64,000 nt of DNA from Roseitranquillus sediminis (lineage in GTDB: Bacteria > Pseudomonadota > Alphaproteobacteria > Rhodobacterales > Rhodobacteraceae): the NCBI RefSeq assembly GCF_016918935.1, contig NZ_JAFFOB010000016.1, positions 1 to 64,000 on the forward strand, given 5' to 3'. A program made the position numbers and the translations under genes. Position 1 is the first letter of the stretch, and the number at the start of each line of letters is the position of its first letter. The notes under the pieces are model-generated. The model had not been told where the DNA came from. It saw only the letters and a program-made list of their open reading frames with translations, and did no database searches. Below, one piece after another: positions 1 to 7,636 of the stretch.

Positions 1-109
1 TGTGGCCGATCTCCCAGACCAGATGTGCGACGGCCGAGAACAGCACGTATCTCCGGAGAACCAGGAGCCAGTCTGGTGGGGATGCTCCATGAACGGCCGC
101 GCTCGTCAT
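1..109 (-). CDS. Membrane protein, N-terminal fragment (runs off the window)
   Basis: Reading the minus strand, an ATG overlaps the stop codon of the upstream thioredoxin-fold gene (ATGA), which is the coupling used throughout this operon. The first 36 codons stay open to the window edge. They encode a short polar leader (MTSAAVHGASPPDW) and then a hydrophobic stretch ending in HLVWEIGH, which looks like the first membrane helix of a polytopic protein. No family can be assigned from so short a piece. It is probably the next, membrane-bound member of the copper operon. Confidence 0.55.
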   Translation of the reverse strand, partial: MTSAAVHGASPPDWLLVLRRYVLFSAVAHLVWEIGH

Positions 110-717
110 CTGATCAGCCCCAGGACACGATCCAGAAGACCTGGCTCCGGCCGGCGGGCGTTGCTCAAGCCGTTGATGTAGAGAACCATGTTGAAATAGC
201 CGAACTCCTCACCATGGAAGATGCCGGCGTGACGTCCGCCGCGGTCGAGCACATGGGCCTGCGGGCTGATCCCTTCGCGGGAGGAAAGGTCGGCAAAGCG
301 TGCCGCCAAGGAAGCGGCCGTGGAGTCGTTGGACGCTTCGACGGTGATGAGGTTTGACGCGGCCGGCTTCTCGCCGCCGTCGCCGGCCTCGGCAACCGCA
401 ACAAACGTAACCATGTCGCGCATCGGTGTGACGTTCACCGCCTCCCGGACCCGAGCGAGCAGCGCCTGCTGCGCGGCGCAGGGCGCCCCACAGCCTTCGG
501 GTGCGAAGCTCAGGACGACTATCTGACCCGAGAGACGGCCAAGATCGAACGGTTCGCCGGAACCATCGACAACGTCGAGTTCCGGCGGACGCCGGACATC
601 CGTGGCCTCGAAAGCGCGCTCCTTCGCCGCCACGACCTCGTCGAGCCGGTCTTCTGGATGGTCAGCGAGGGACGGGCCGGCAAGAAGCAGCGCCGTGAGG
701 AAGATTACTGATCTCAT
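106..717 (-). CDS. Exported thioredoxin-fold (redoxin/SCO-like) protein
   Basis: This 203-residue protein has a cleavable signal peptide (hydrophobic residues 4-15, then SLADH). It continues with a redoxin-type core: a beta strand (IVVLSFAP) followed by GCGAPCAAQ, a CxxxC-like site where peroxiredoxin, SCO and TlpA proteins carry their redox cysteines. It probably works in the periplasm in thiol redox or copper delivery. Its start overlaps the stop of the PCu(A)C gene (ATGA), and its own stop overlaps the next ORF. The cysteine spacing is neither the CxxC of thioredoxins nor the CxxxCP of SCO proteins, so the exact reaction is unknown. Confidence 0.75.
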   Translation of the reverse strand: MRSVIFLTALLLAGPSLADHPEDRLDEVVAAKERAFEATDVRRPPELDVVDGSGEPFDLGRLSGQIVVLSFAPEGCGAPCAAQQALLARVREAVNVTPMRDMVTFVAVAEAGDGGEKPAASNLITVEASNDSTAASLAARFADLSSREGISPQAHVLDRGGRHAGIFHGEEFGYFNMVLYINGLSNARRPEPGLLDRVLGLIR

Positions 718-1157
718 GGCCGTTCCTCCATGGGGGCCATCGCGCCGGGGCCGAGGACTGGGACCTCCACCGTCAGCTTGCCCGCGGCCTCGAAGACCAG
801 CGTCATGGGGAAGCTCTCGCCCTCCTCGAGTTTCCGCGAGAGGTCCATCAGCATCAGATGCGAGCTGCCTGGGGCGAGCGTCACTGGTGTGCCGGGGGAA
901 ACGTCCAGTCCTTCGATTTGCACCATACGGCTCACGCCCGCAGCATCGGTCTCGACCCCGTGGAGCATGACGTGTCCGGCTACCGGACTCGTCACTTCGA
1001 GCAACCGATCGGGCTCATCGCTGGTCAGGGTCAGGTAGGCGGCGCCTGGCCGCGAGACGAGAACGCTGGCGCGGGCCCAAGGATCGGTGACAATGATCTC
1101 GGCCTGTGCGACCATCGGGATGGCTAAGGCGAATAGGGAGGCGACGAGCAACTTCAT
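714..1157 (-). CDS. PCu(A)C-type periplasmic copper chaperone
   Basis: The 147-residue protein has a signal peptide (about residues 1-19, ending AQAE) and a PCu(A)C domain. The copper-binding pattern of the family (H, then M about 10 residues later, then HxM about 20 residues on) is seen as HVMLHG, SRMVQ and HLMLM. Family members bind Cu(I) in the periplasm and pass it to the CuA centre of cytochrome oxidase, often together with a SCO protein, which is encoded immediately upstream here. Starts and stops overlap on both sides (ATGA), so it is translationally coupled in the copper operon. Confidence 0.9.
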   Translation of the reverse strand: MKLLVASLFALAIPMVAQAEIIVTDPWARASVLVSRPGAAYLTLTSDEPDRLLEVTSPVAGHVMLHGVETDAAGVSRMVQIEGLDVSPGTPVTLAPGSSHLMLMDLSRKLEEGESFPMTLVFEAAGKLTVEVPVLGPGAMAPMEERP

Positions 1158-1810
1158 CCCTGCCGTTCTTCCTTTTCGATCTGCATGAGGATTTCCTCGG
1201 CGACGACCTCGGGCGGCTGGTCACGTTCCTGGAAGACAGCCTCGAACCGCCCGTCAGGATCCATCAGATAGATGTGGCCGGCATGCGCCATCATGTAACC
1301 GCCGGGCGCAGTCTCCTCCTCGACCCGCTCGTACCAGGTGCGGAAAGCTTGCGCTGCGTCGGCCACCTGCGCCTCGGTGCCGGTCAGACCGACGAGGCGG
1401 GGATGGAACGCGGAGACATATTCGGCCATCACCGGGACGGTGTCGCGCGCCGGATCGACCGTGATGAAGAGCGGCGCCACCCGTTCTGCTTCAGGACCAA
1501 GTAGATCGAGAACGCTCCCCATGTACGCCAATGTCGTCGGACAGATGTCCGGACAGTGCGTGAAGCCGAAGAAGACGAGCTGCCAGCGCCCGGCGAAATC
1601 AGCCTCGGTCACGGCGCGGCCTGTGTGGTCGATCAGCGAGAACTCGGAGCGAATATCCGCCTCTCCGACGGACGTCGCCTGGGGTGCTTGTGGCGCCAAG
1701 TACGCGCGCAACGTCAGCGCGCCACCTGCCGAGAGCAGGAGAGCTGCCGCGCCGGCCCAGATCACGAGCCGGGCGCGCCGTAGACGGTGCGCTCTGGTGT
1801 TCTCGATCAT
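1154..1810 (-). CDS. SCO1/SenC family copper chaperone
   Basis: This 218-residue protein has one N-terminal membrane anchor (about residues 15-35) and a periplasmic SCO domain. The signature CPDICP motif lies in FFGFTHCPDICPT, and a downstream histidine (in MMAHAGHIYL) completes the Cu ligand set expected for SCO proteins. SCO proteins deliver copper to, or reduce the cysteines of, the CuA site of cytochrome c oxidase. It overlaps the PCu(A)C gene by four bases. It is the start of the last tightly coupled block of the operon, about 50 bp after the Met-rich gene. Confidence 0.92.
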   Translation of the reverse strand: MIENTRAHRLRRARLVIWAGAAALLLSAGGALTLRAYLAPQAPQATSVGEADIRSEFSLIDHTGRAVTEADFAGRWQLVFFGFTHCPDICPTTLAYMGSVLDLLGPEAERVAPLFITVDPARDTVPVMAEYVSAFHPRLVGLTGTEAQVADAAQAFRTWYERVEEETAPGGYMMAHAGHIYLMDPDGRFEAVFQERDQPPEVVAEEILMQIEKEERQG

Positions 1811-1863
1811 CGTTCCAACTCAGGCAGTGGCCCGCCCGGGCCGGGGCCCGGGCGGGTGATGGG

Positions 1864-2157
1864 TCAGCCGTCCTGCGGCTCGGCTTCGGGCGCCTGCATC
1901 TGGTCCGTCATGGCCTGCATCATCTCCGTGCAGGCCTCCATCATCGGTCCCATCTGCTGCATCATCTGCATCATCGGCATCCTGCCCTGCATCCCTGACA
2001 TGTCCCCGCCCATCATGTTGCCGGGCAGGGCGTCCTGGTTCTGCATCATCTGATCGGACGTCTGGTCCCCGGCCTCCTGCGCGAGGGCGGCCGTGGTCAG
2101 GAGTGCTGCCAGAGCGGTCGCGGCGAAGCAGAGCTTACGTGTGGTATTCATCATCAT
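1864..2157 (-). CDS. Exported methionine-rich small protein
   Basis: The 97-residue product has a signal peptide (cleavage likely after ALAQ, about residue 27). Its mature region is very rich in methionine, with MMQN, NMMGG and repeated MMQMM and MMEACTEMM clusters plus one cysteine. Methionine clusters of this type bind Cu(I) in exported copper proteins such as CopC and CusF-like chaperones. No known domain is evident. A periplasmic copper-binding or storage role is inferred from composition and from its place among copper genes. Confidence 0.7.
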   Translation of the reverse strand: MMMNTTRKLCFAATALAALLTTAALAQEAGDQTSDQMMQNQDALPGNMMGGDMSGMQGRMPMMQMMQQMGPMMEACTEMMQAMTDQMQAPEAEPQDG

Positions 2158-2173
2158 CTCCTTCAGGTTTCGG

Positions 2174-2449
2174 TCATTCCCTCGTCAGGTCCGGCTCTCC
2201 GGCCGGATTGGTCTTGCTCGCGCAAGATTTCGAGCCGCGCATCATGCAGAGCCCCAGCCCGCACATGACGGCGCAAGGCGCGAGGCTCAGGATCAGTGGC
2301 GCCGCGCCCACGGCGGTGAGCCAGCCCCAGTTGAGGGCGAGACCTGCGCCGATCAGCGCCATCGCGGCGAGCATCAGGCCTCGACGGCCCAGCGGCAGTC
2401 GCAGCGGGACCGCACGTCGTGTTGCGGGCATGATCGTCGTCTCGGGCAT
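2174..2449 (-). CDS. Small two-helix membrane protein
   Basis: This 91-residue protein has a basic N-terminus and two hydrophobic stretches (about residues 25-42 and 46-66) separated by a short turn. The second stretch contains CAVMCGLGLCMM, with three cysteines and methionines in the membrane, which suggests metal contact. The C-terminal tail is short and charged with one further cysteine pair region (SKSCASK). The family is not recognised. It lies between the TlpA-like and Met-rich genes on the same strand, so a role in copper handling is likely but unproven. Confidence 0.6.
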   Translation of the reverse strand: MPETTIMPATRRAVPLRLPLGRRGLMLAAMALIGAGLALNWGWLTAVGAAPLILSLAPCAVMCGLGLCMMRGSKSCASKTNPAGEPDLTRE

Positions 2450-2452
2450 GGT

Positions 2453-2974
2453 CTAATGGCTCCTTTCGTTGATGAGGGATTGGATTTGGGCGACGGCTTC
2501 AGGGCTGTCCCATTCGGCCGGGCCGGCAAGGCGACCGCGCTCGAGCCCCGCGCGGTCGATCAGGATCGTCGTCGGCAGCCCCACCACGGCGAAGGCGAGC
2601 ATCGCGCGAAGGTCGTCGGCGAGGTACATGTCGAGGTGGCGAATGCCGATCTCCTCGTAGAAGCGGCGCACGGGCTCGAGCCCCGCCCGATCGATCGACA
2701 GCGGCAAGACGTGGAAGTCCGGCCCGCCGAGGCGCGCCTGAAGCGCGTCGAGCGTCGGCATCTCCTCGCGGCAAGGCGCACACCAGGTGGCCCAGATGTT
2801 CAGGAGCACGACCCGTCCGCGGAAATCGTCCAGTTTCAAGTTGCGCCCGGCGCCATCGACGAAGGGCGGCGCAGGCATCGGCCGCGGTTCGTCATGGAGC
2901 CGCATCACCGGCCGCGCGAAGGCCGGCCCGGCCGCCAGCGCCATCGCGCCGGTCAGGAAATGTCGACGTCTCAC
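2453..2974 (-). CDS. TlpA-like periplasmic thioredoxin
   Basis: The 173-residue protein starts with a twin-arginine-like signal (RRRHFLTGAMALAAGPAFA) and has a TlpA/ResA-type thioredoxin domain. The active site is WCAPC, followed by REEMP, and the cis-proline is in VGLPTTILID. TlpA proteins reduce apo-cytochrome or CuA/SCO cysteines in the periplasm. Its start overlaps the stop of the next thioredoxin gene by four bases. Two thioredoxins side by side, with SCO and PCu(A)C downstream, suggest a thiol-redox and copper-loading module. Confidence 0.88.
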   Translation of the reverse strand: MRRRHFLTGAMALAAGPAFARPVMRLHDEPRPMPAPPFVDGAGRNLKLDDFRGRVVLLNIWATWCAPCREEMPTLDALQARLGGPDFHVLPLSIDRAGLEPVRRFYEEIGIRHLDMYLADDLRAMLAFAVVGLPTTILIDRAGLERGRLAGPAEWDSPEAVAQIQSLINERSH

Positions 2975-3549
2975 TGCCCGGCCTCCTGTTGCAGTCTTCG
3001 CACCACGGGCAGGATGTCTTCTTCCAGCATTTGCCGGTTGAACGCGCCGACATGCTTGTGGGCGATCCGGCCCTCGGCATCGATCACGTAGGTTTCCGGG
3101 ATGCCGTAGACGCCCCAGTCAATGGAAACGCGCCCGTTCCGGTCGGCCCCAATCCGGGTGAAGGGGTCGCCAAGCTCTTCAAGGAAAGCCAGCGCCTCTT
3201 CGGGATCGTCCTTGTAGTTGATCCCGTAGATCGGGACGGCGCCTGCTTCGGCTAATTCCACGAGAAGCGGGTTCTCCGTGCGGCAGGGGACGCACCACGA
3301 TGCCCACAGATTGACGAGGGAAACCTGGCCCTGCAGGTCCGCCGAGGACAGGCCGTCCTGCCGCCCTTCGATGGGCGGGAGCGCGAACTCCGGGACCGGT
3401 TTTCCGATCAGCGTCGAGGGCAACCGGTCGTTGTTGTTCCAGAGGCCCCAGTAGAACGCCGCGCCCAACAGGCCGAACACCGCTACCGGCAAAAGCAGGA
3501 GCAGCCGACTCCCCCGGCGCCGAGGCTCTTGCTCGACATCCGCGCTCAT
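2971..3549 (-). CDS. CcmG/DsbE-like membrane-anchored thioredoxin
   Basis: This 192-residue protein has one N-terminal membrane helix (about residues 17-35) and a DsbE/CcmG-type thioredoxin domain with active site WCVPC in WASWCVPCRTENP and a cis-proline in GIPETYVID. CcmG proteins keep cytochrome c haem-binding cysteines reduced, so the role may be linked to the c-type cytochrome encoded directly upstream, whose stop overlaps this start (ATGA). It could equally serve copper-site assembly. The other ccm genes are not in this window. Confidence 0.88.
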   Translation of the reverse strand: MSADVEQEPRRRGSRLLLLLPVAVFGLLGAAFYWGLWNNNDRLPSTLIGKPVPEFALPPIEGRQDGLSSADLQGQVSLVNLWASWCVPCRTENPLLVELAEAGAVPIYGINYKDDPEEALAFLEELGDPFTRIGADRNGRVSIDWGVYGIPETYVIDAEGRIAHKHVGAFNRQMLEEDILPVVRRLQQEAGQ

Positions 3550-4031
3550 GTCCCGCCCTCGTCATTCGCCGTGATTTCGGCCTGGAAGGCGCGCTGACGC
3601 GCGGGCCAGGTGCTCTTGATGTAGGCGAGCACCGCCCGGATCTCTTCGTCCGTCAACACGCCTTCGAACGCGGGCATATCGCTTTCGTAGCCGGGCACGA
3701 CGCCGCCGACCCCGAGCTTGGTGATCGTGAACAGGTCCTGGTCCGAATGATGCCAGGTGTGGCCACTCTCGTCATGCGGCGGCGCGGGCATCCTCCCGGT
3801 GTCGAGCCGGCGCTTCCAGTCCGGTTGTCCCTCGAGATTGGCACCGTGGCACGACGCGCAGTTCGCCGCATAGAGTTCCTGCCCAAGGGCGATTTCGTCC
3901 GCCGTCACGGGCTCCCCGAGGAAGGTCAGGCCTTCCGCGCGCGCCTCGCTACCCTGTTGTTGCGCAAGCGCGGCGATGGCCACCAGGCCCGCAACAGCGG
4001 CGCCGAAGAGGACGGTCGCTTTGCGCTTCAT
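3546..4031 (-). CDS. Exported mono-haem cytochrome c
   Basis: The chosen ATG at 4031 gives a 161-residue protein with a good signal peptide (KRKATVLFGAAVAGLVAIAALAQ). The longer upstream reading has no signal and overlaps another small gene. The single haem site is CASCH in YAANCASCHGANLEG, and DMPAFEG probably contains the axial methionine. A C-terminal helix (DEEIRAVLAYIKSTWP) is typical of cytochrome c-555/CoxB-like c domains. It probably carries electrons in the periplasm, perhaps to or from the multicopper oxidase of the same operon (inference). Confidence 0.88.
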   Translation of the reverse strand: MKRKATVLFGAAVAGLVAIAALAQQQGSEARAEGLTFLGEPVTADEIALGQELYAANCASCHGANLEGQPDWKRRLDTGRMPAPPHDESGHTWHHSDQDLFTITKLGVGGVVPGYESDMPAFEGVLTDEEIRAVLAYIKSTWPARQRAFQAEITANDEGGT

Positions 4032-4171
4032 CTCGGCCCCCGCAGGTATTTCACCAGCGCCACGAGGCTGAGGACCAGGACTGCGAGGACAAGCAGTAGA
4101 ATAAGACCGCCGCCTGCCATCATGAGACCCATCATGGGCCCTTCCATCATTCCCATCATGCACTCACTCAT
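4028..4171 (-). CDS. Small Met-rich single-helix membrane protein (47 aa)
   Basis: This short ORF lies exactly between the DUF411 gene and the cytochrome gene. Its ATG sits just before the DUF411 stop, and its TGA overlaps the cytochrome ATG (ATGA), as in the neighbouring gene pairs. The peptide begins with a Met-rich segment (MSECMMGMMEGPMMGLMM), continues with one hydrophobic helix (LILLLVLAVLVLSLVALV) and ends with KYLRGPR. Coupling on both sides, a clean membrane helix and a metal-ligand-rich N-terminus argue for a real gene. It resembles small copper-related membrane peptides found in such operons; the function is inferred. Confidence 0.65.
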   Translation of the reverse strand: MSECMMGMMEGPMMGLMMAGGGLILLLVLAVLVLSLVALVKYLRGPR

Positions 4172-4667
4172 TGGAATAGACGGTGACCCCGCCCTCGCCG
4201 AAGGCGTAGGTCTTCAACGTGCCGGTCTTTTCGGGCGCCATGCCGGGGGCGTTCGGCGGCATGCCGGGAAGTGTAATCCCGGCAACTTCCGGACGCTCGG
4301 TCACCAGCCGCTCGATGATCTCCGCTGGCACGAGCCCGCTGACGTAGTAGCCGTCGATCTCGGCGAGGTGGCAGCCGAGTCCCTGCTCCGGCACGCCGGC
4401 CTCGACGGAGCGCCGGTCGAAATTCGGGTCGTCAATGCGGGTCACGTGATAGCCGTTCTCCTCAAGGTACTCGGCATAGGCGTCACAGCATCCGCAGCTC
4501 GGGTCGCGCCAGATCGTGATCTGTTTCGAGGGCACCGCCTGTTCCACGGCGGCGGCATCAGCAGTGGTCGGCCGACCCGAATCCTGTGCCGATGACAAGG
4601 TGGCGAAGGCGATGCCCCCAGCGACCGCGACGGCTGCCATCGAGGTGAATGCAAGAGCGTTCTTCAT
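4164..4667 (-). CDS. DUF411 metal-binding protein
   Basis: The 167-residue protein has a signal peptide (residues about 1-27, ending LSSAQD) and a DUF411 domain. The hallmark WRDPSCGCCDAYAEYL carries a CxCC metal site, and a conserved histidine lies in GLGCHLAEIDGYYVSG. DUF411 proteins are found with copper and silver resistance genes and are taken to be periplasmic metal binders. It is located between the BNR-repeat gene and the Met-rich micro-ORF in the same transcript. Confidence 0.9.
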   Translation of the reverse strand: MKNALAFTSMAAVAVAGGIAFATLSSAQDSGRPTTADAAAVEQAVPSKQITIWRDPSCGCCDAYAEYLEENGYHVTRIDDPNFDRRSVEAGVPEQGLGCHLAEIDGYYVSGLVPAEIIERLVTERPEVAGITLPGMPPNAPGMAPEKTGTLKTYAFGEGGVTVYSNE

Positions 4668-4678
4668 GGTGAACTCCT

Positions 4679-5605
4679 TCAGATGGTCGCGAGCGCGGAC
4701 CAGGTGATGCCGCCGTCGCGGCTCTGCTTCAGGCCGCCATCCAGCGCAGCGATGATGTGGTCAGGATTGGCCGGGTGCACCGCCACTGCGGAGGCGAACC
4801 CGTCCGCGAGGTGCGACCAGACGACGCCGCCGTCGCGGGAGGTCCACACGCCTGACGGCAGGGCGGCGTAGAGCGTTTCGGGCGCGGAAGGCGCGCTGGC
4901 CAGCGCATGGATTGGCTCGCCTGTCGGGAGCGGAGCCTCGGAAGGTGGCGCGGCACCGGAAGCCAACGCGTCCATCGCACCTCCGGGCTGGACGTCCTGC
5001 CAGCGGCAGAAGCAGTCCGGCACGCGCGTCAGGCCTACCTCGGTCCCGGCATAGATCCAGATGCCCCCCATGCCCGTGGCGAGATCGACCGAGGCGAGTG
5101 CCATCGGATCGCGTTCGGCATCCGCCAGCCACGGCCGATCCATCACAAACCTCCATGACCGTCCGGCGTCCTCGCTCTGCCAGAGCCCGTCGCCGCGGAC
5201 CGTGGCGTAGACCATGTCCGGTCGGACGGCGGCCACGGCGATCGCGATTACTGCCTTGTCGGGAAGTCCTCCACTCACCCTTTCCCAGTTGCGACCGCCA
5301 TCGTCCGAGACGGCGACGCCTCCTCTGGCAAGGCCGGCAATGACCCTTCCGGGTCGGTCGGGATGGGTAGCCAACGCGAGGATTTGTCCGGCGTCCGACG
5401 CGGGTTCAGACGCCCAGGAGGCGCCGCCATCGTTGCTGCGCAAAAGAGTTTCGCCCGCGACGAGCAGCGCGTCGCCGTCAAAAGCGAGCGCCGTCACGTT
5501 CTTGCGTAGCCCCACAGCGCGCAGGGGCTGCGGCATCGCGAGGAAGCCCACACCTGCAAGGGAGGCCTGCAAAAAGGCACGCCGAGAATGATGTGATCGT
5601 CTCAT
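4679..5605 (-). CDS. TAT-exported BNR/WD-like beta-propeller protein
   Basis: The ATG at 5605 gives 308 residues and a twin-arginine signal (HHSRRAFLQASLAGVGFLAM). A longer frame upstream has no signal and would overlap the oxidase gene. The body repeats the sialidase Asp-box pattern S-x-D-x-G-x-x-W five times (SNDGGASW, SDDGGRNW, SEDAGRSW, SRDGGVVW, SRDGGITW), which indicates a beta-propeller like YCF48 or sortilin-type glycosylhydrolase-like proteins. Such genes occur beside copper oxidase genes. A scaffolding or assembly role is plausible, while enzyme activity is not evident. Confidence 0.8.
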   Translation of the reverse strand: MRRSHHSRRAFLQASLAGVGFLAMPQPLRAVGLRKNVTALAFDGDALLVAGETLLRSNDGGASWASEPASDAGQILALATHPDRPGRVIAGLARGGVAVSDDGGRNWERVSGGLPDKAVIAIAVAAVRPDMVYATVRGDGLWQSEDAGRSWRFVMDRPWLADAERDPMALASVDLATGMGGIWIYAGTEVGLTRVPDCFCRWQDVQPGGAMDALASGAAPPSEAPLPTGEPIHALASAPSAPETLYAALPSGVWTSRDGGVVWSHLADGFASAVAVHPANPDHIIAALDGGLKQSRDGGITWSALATI

Positions 5606-5628
5606 GTTGTGTCCTGTCTTCAAGTGCG

Positions 5629-7080
5629 TCAGGCGACGCGGACCACGCCCATCATCCCCGCGGCCTGGTGCTCGAGGATGTGGCAGTGGAACATCCAGTC
5701 GCCGGGATTGTCGGCAACGAACGCGATCTCCACCCGTTCGCGCGGAGCCATCAGGACGGTATCCTGCCATTCTCGATGCACAGTGGGCGCACCGTTGCGG
5801 CGGATCACCCGGAAGGAGTGGCCGTGCAGGTGCATCGGGTGGGGAAACGCAGTGGCATTCGTCATCGCGAGGATGTGGCTCGCGCCGCGTTCCAGCGTCA
5901 GGAACGGATCGAGCAGGTGCCCCTCGGCGGCCTTGCCGTTTATGAGCCAGATGCCGCTTCCGTCGTGCATCATGCCCATCATGCCGCCGCCCATCATCCC
6001 GCCGGTCGCAGCGAGCCCCATCTCGCGTTCGACCATCGCGCCCATCATGCCTCCGCTGAACGTCACCTCGTGCCGCCGCGCCTTGGCGATGTCGGGTTCG
6101 GCGAGGGGATTGGGTGCAAGCGCCACCGGCCAGTCGGGCGGTGCATAACGAAGCCGCCCCTCGCCGTAGGCGAGGTCGACGACCCGATATTCATCGCCGC
6201 GATAGGCACGGTCGACCACGGTCGCGCGCGTCCCCGGCCCGCCGTGGCAGTCGAGGATGATGTCGGCCCGCATGGCGGGACCCAGAACGACGAGCCCGCC
6301 CTCAGGTGAATGGGATGCAACCGGCTGGCCATCGAGGGCGATGATACTCGGCTCATGGCCCTCGAAATCGAGTGCGAAGATGCGTGCGTTGGCGGCGTTG
6401 ATGATCCTCAACCGCATCCGCTCGCCGCTCCTCACGGGAAACACGTCCGGCACGCGACCGTTGATCGTGACGGTGTTGCCGAGCCGCCCGGCATGGCTCA
6501 TGTCGTGGAAGTTCTGGAAATCGTCCGATATCTCGGCTGCGGACGTGAGACGCCAATCGTCGAGCACCCAGACGATATCGCGGTCCACGCGAGGCGGGTT
6601 CGGCTCCTCCACGACGAGCGCACCCTGAAGCCCGCGGTCGACCTGCTCGAAGCTGCGCTGGTGCGGGTGATACCAGAACGTTCCGGCGTCATCGGCGTCG
6701 AACTCGTAGGTGAAGCTGTCGCCGGGCGCGATCGGTGACTGCGTCAGGTGCGGCACGCCGTCCATCGCGTTCGGAACCCGAACCCCGTGCCAGTGGACCG
6801 TCGTCTCCTCGTCGAGCGCGTTCTCCACGATCACGCGAAGACGTTCGCCCTGCTTCATCCGGATCTCCGGGCCCGGCACCGCTCCGTTGTAGCACCAGGA
6901 AGGTGTTTCCGGATGAGGTTCGGGAACAAGGCGGGCGCGGCCAGGAGCGGCGCGGAGGGTGATCTCGCGCAGCGCGGTGCCGCTCTGCCCTGCTGCCGGC
7001 AGTCCGACAAGGGCAGCGCCCGCAGCCGCGCCGGTAACGAACGCGCGGCGCGAGAGCATCGGTATGTGAAGCCGGGTCAT
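5629..7080 (-). CDS. Periplasmic multicopper oxidase (CopA/CueO type)
   Basis: This 483-residue protein has a TAT signal (LSRRAFVTGAAAGAALVGLP) and three cupredoxin domains. The copper ligands are all visible: HWHG near residue 96, HPHQ near 138, HPMHLHGH near 420-430 and HCHILEHQAAGMM near the C-terminus, the last containing the type-1 cysteine and the axial Met. A Met/Gly-rich insertion (MMGGGMMGMMHDG) precedes the third domain, as in copper-tolerance oxidases. It probably oxidises Cu(I) to Cu(II) in the periplasm. It is the promoter-proximal large gene of the minus-strand copper operon. Confidence 0.93.
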   Translation of the reverse strand: MTRLHIPMLSRRAFVTGAAAGAALVGLPAAGQSGTALREITLRAAPGRARLVPEPHPETPSWCYNGAVPGPEIRMKQGERLRVIVENALDEETTVHWHGVRVPNAMDGVPHLTQSPIAPGDSFTYEFDADDAGTFWYHPHQRSFEQVDRGLQGALVVEEPNPPRVDRDIVWVLDDWRLTSAAEISDDFQNFHDMSHAGRLGNTVTINGRVPDVFPVRSGERMRLRIINAANARIFALDFEGHEPSIIALDGQPVASHSPEGGLVVLGPAMRADIILDCHGGPGTRATVVDRAYRGDEYRVVDLAYGEGRLRYAPPDWPVALAPNPLAEPDIAKARRHEVTFSGGMMGAMVEREMGLAATGGMMGGGMMGMMHDGSGIWLINGKAAEGHLLDPFLTLERGASHILAMTNATAFPHPMHLHGHSFRVIRRNGAPTVHREWQDTVLMAPRERVEIAFVADNPGDWMFHCHILEHQAAGMMGVVRVA

Positions 7081-7150
7081 GACTAACCCTCACTGAATCT
7101 GCTGGTCGTCCGCCGGATCGCCAACAAGACTGGCGCCGGTGCGAGCCGCA

Positions 7151-7214
7151 CGTCGGGGCAAACGACCCGACGGGGCAGCAAGACGCCCCGGACGCGCTGG
7201 TGCGCCCGGGCGTC
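7151..7214 (-). promoter_or_regulatory. Two perfect hairpins between copper genes
   Basis: Two perfect inverted repeats lie in the 137-bp gap between the small exported protein gene and the multicopper oxidase gene. CGTCGGG pairs with CCCGACG (7151-7157 with 7166-7172), and GACGCCC pairs with GGGCGTC (7182-7188 with 7208-7214). There is no strong T-run on either strand. They could be an attenuator, a processing site or an mRNA-stabilising structure that sets the expression ratio of the flanking genes. Confidence 0.35.
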
Positions 7215-7217
7215 AGA

Positions 7218-7562
7218 TCAGGTGAGGATTCGCGGAGGTTCTTTGGCTGGCGGGCTGCTGAGACCGCAGAAGTCGCGTGTCACCGAAGACATCGGGGCCG
7301 CTCCCGGCCTCAAGGCGACGGCGTCACATTGCTGCGCAAGCACGGCCGCGAAACCGCCCGCTCCGCAGACGAAGTCGCAGGAGATGCCCATGGCGCCGGA
7401 CTCAGGATCGGCGCAAGCGTCGCAATCCGCCATGTCCATGGCCGCGGTGTCAGAGGCAACCATGTCGGCGGCCATCGCCGCCGAGCCCGCCGCATGCGCA
7501 ACCGAGCTCACCGCGAACGCGGCGAGTACGGCGACAAGAATCAAGCGGGCGATCAACTGCAT
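7218..7562 (-). CDS. Exported Cys/Met/Asp-rich hypothetical protein
   Basis: The 114-residue protein has a signal peptide (residues 1-24, ending VAHAAG). The mature part is rich in methionine, aspartate and cysteine (MDMADCDACADPESGAM, ISCDFVCGAGG), the composition of a metal-binding protein. A proline-rich tail follows. It lies between the CueR-type regulator gene and the multicopper oxidase gene on the same strand. No named family is recognised. Copper binding in the periplasm is a reasonable guess. Confidence 0.65.
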   Translation of the reverse strand: MQLIARLILVAVLAAFAVSSVAHAAGSAAMAADMVASDTAAMDMADCDACADPESGAMGISCDFVCGAGGFAAVLAQQCDAVALRPGAAPMSSVTRDFCGLSSPPAKEPPRILT

Positions 7563-7636
7563 GGTCTCAGACTATCCTACGGTCGACCGAATCTCCAGCG
7601 CGGCGCATGCGCGATTTGTTGAACTGCCCGGCGCAC

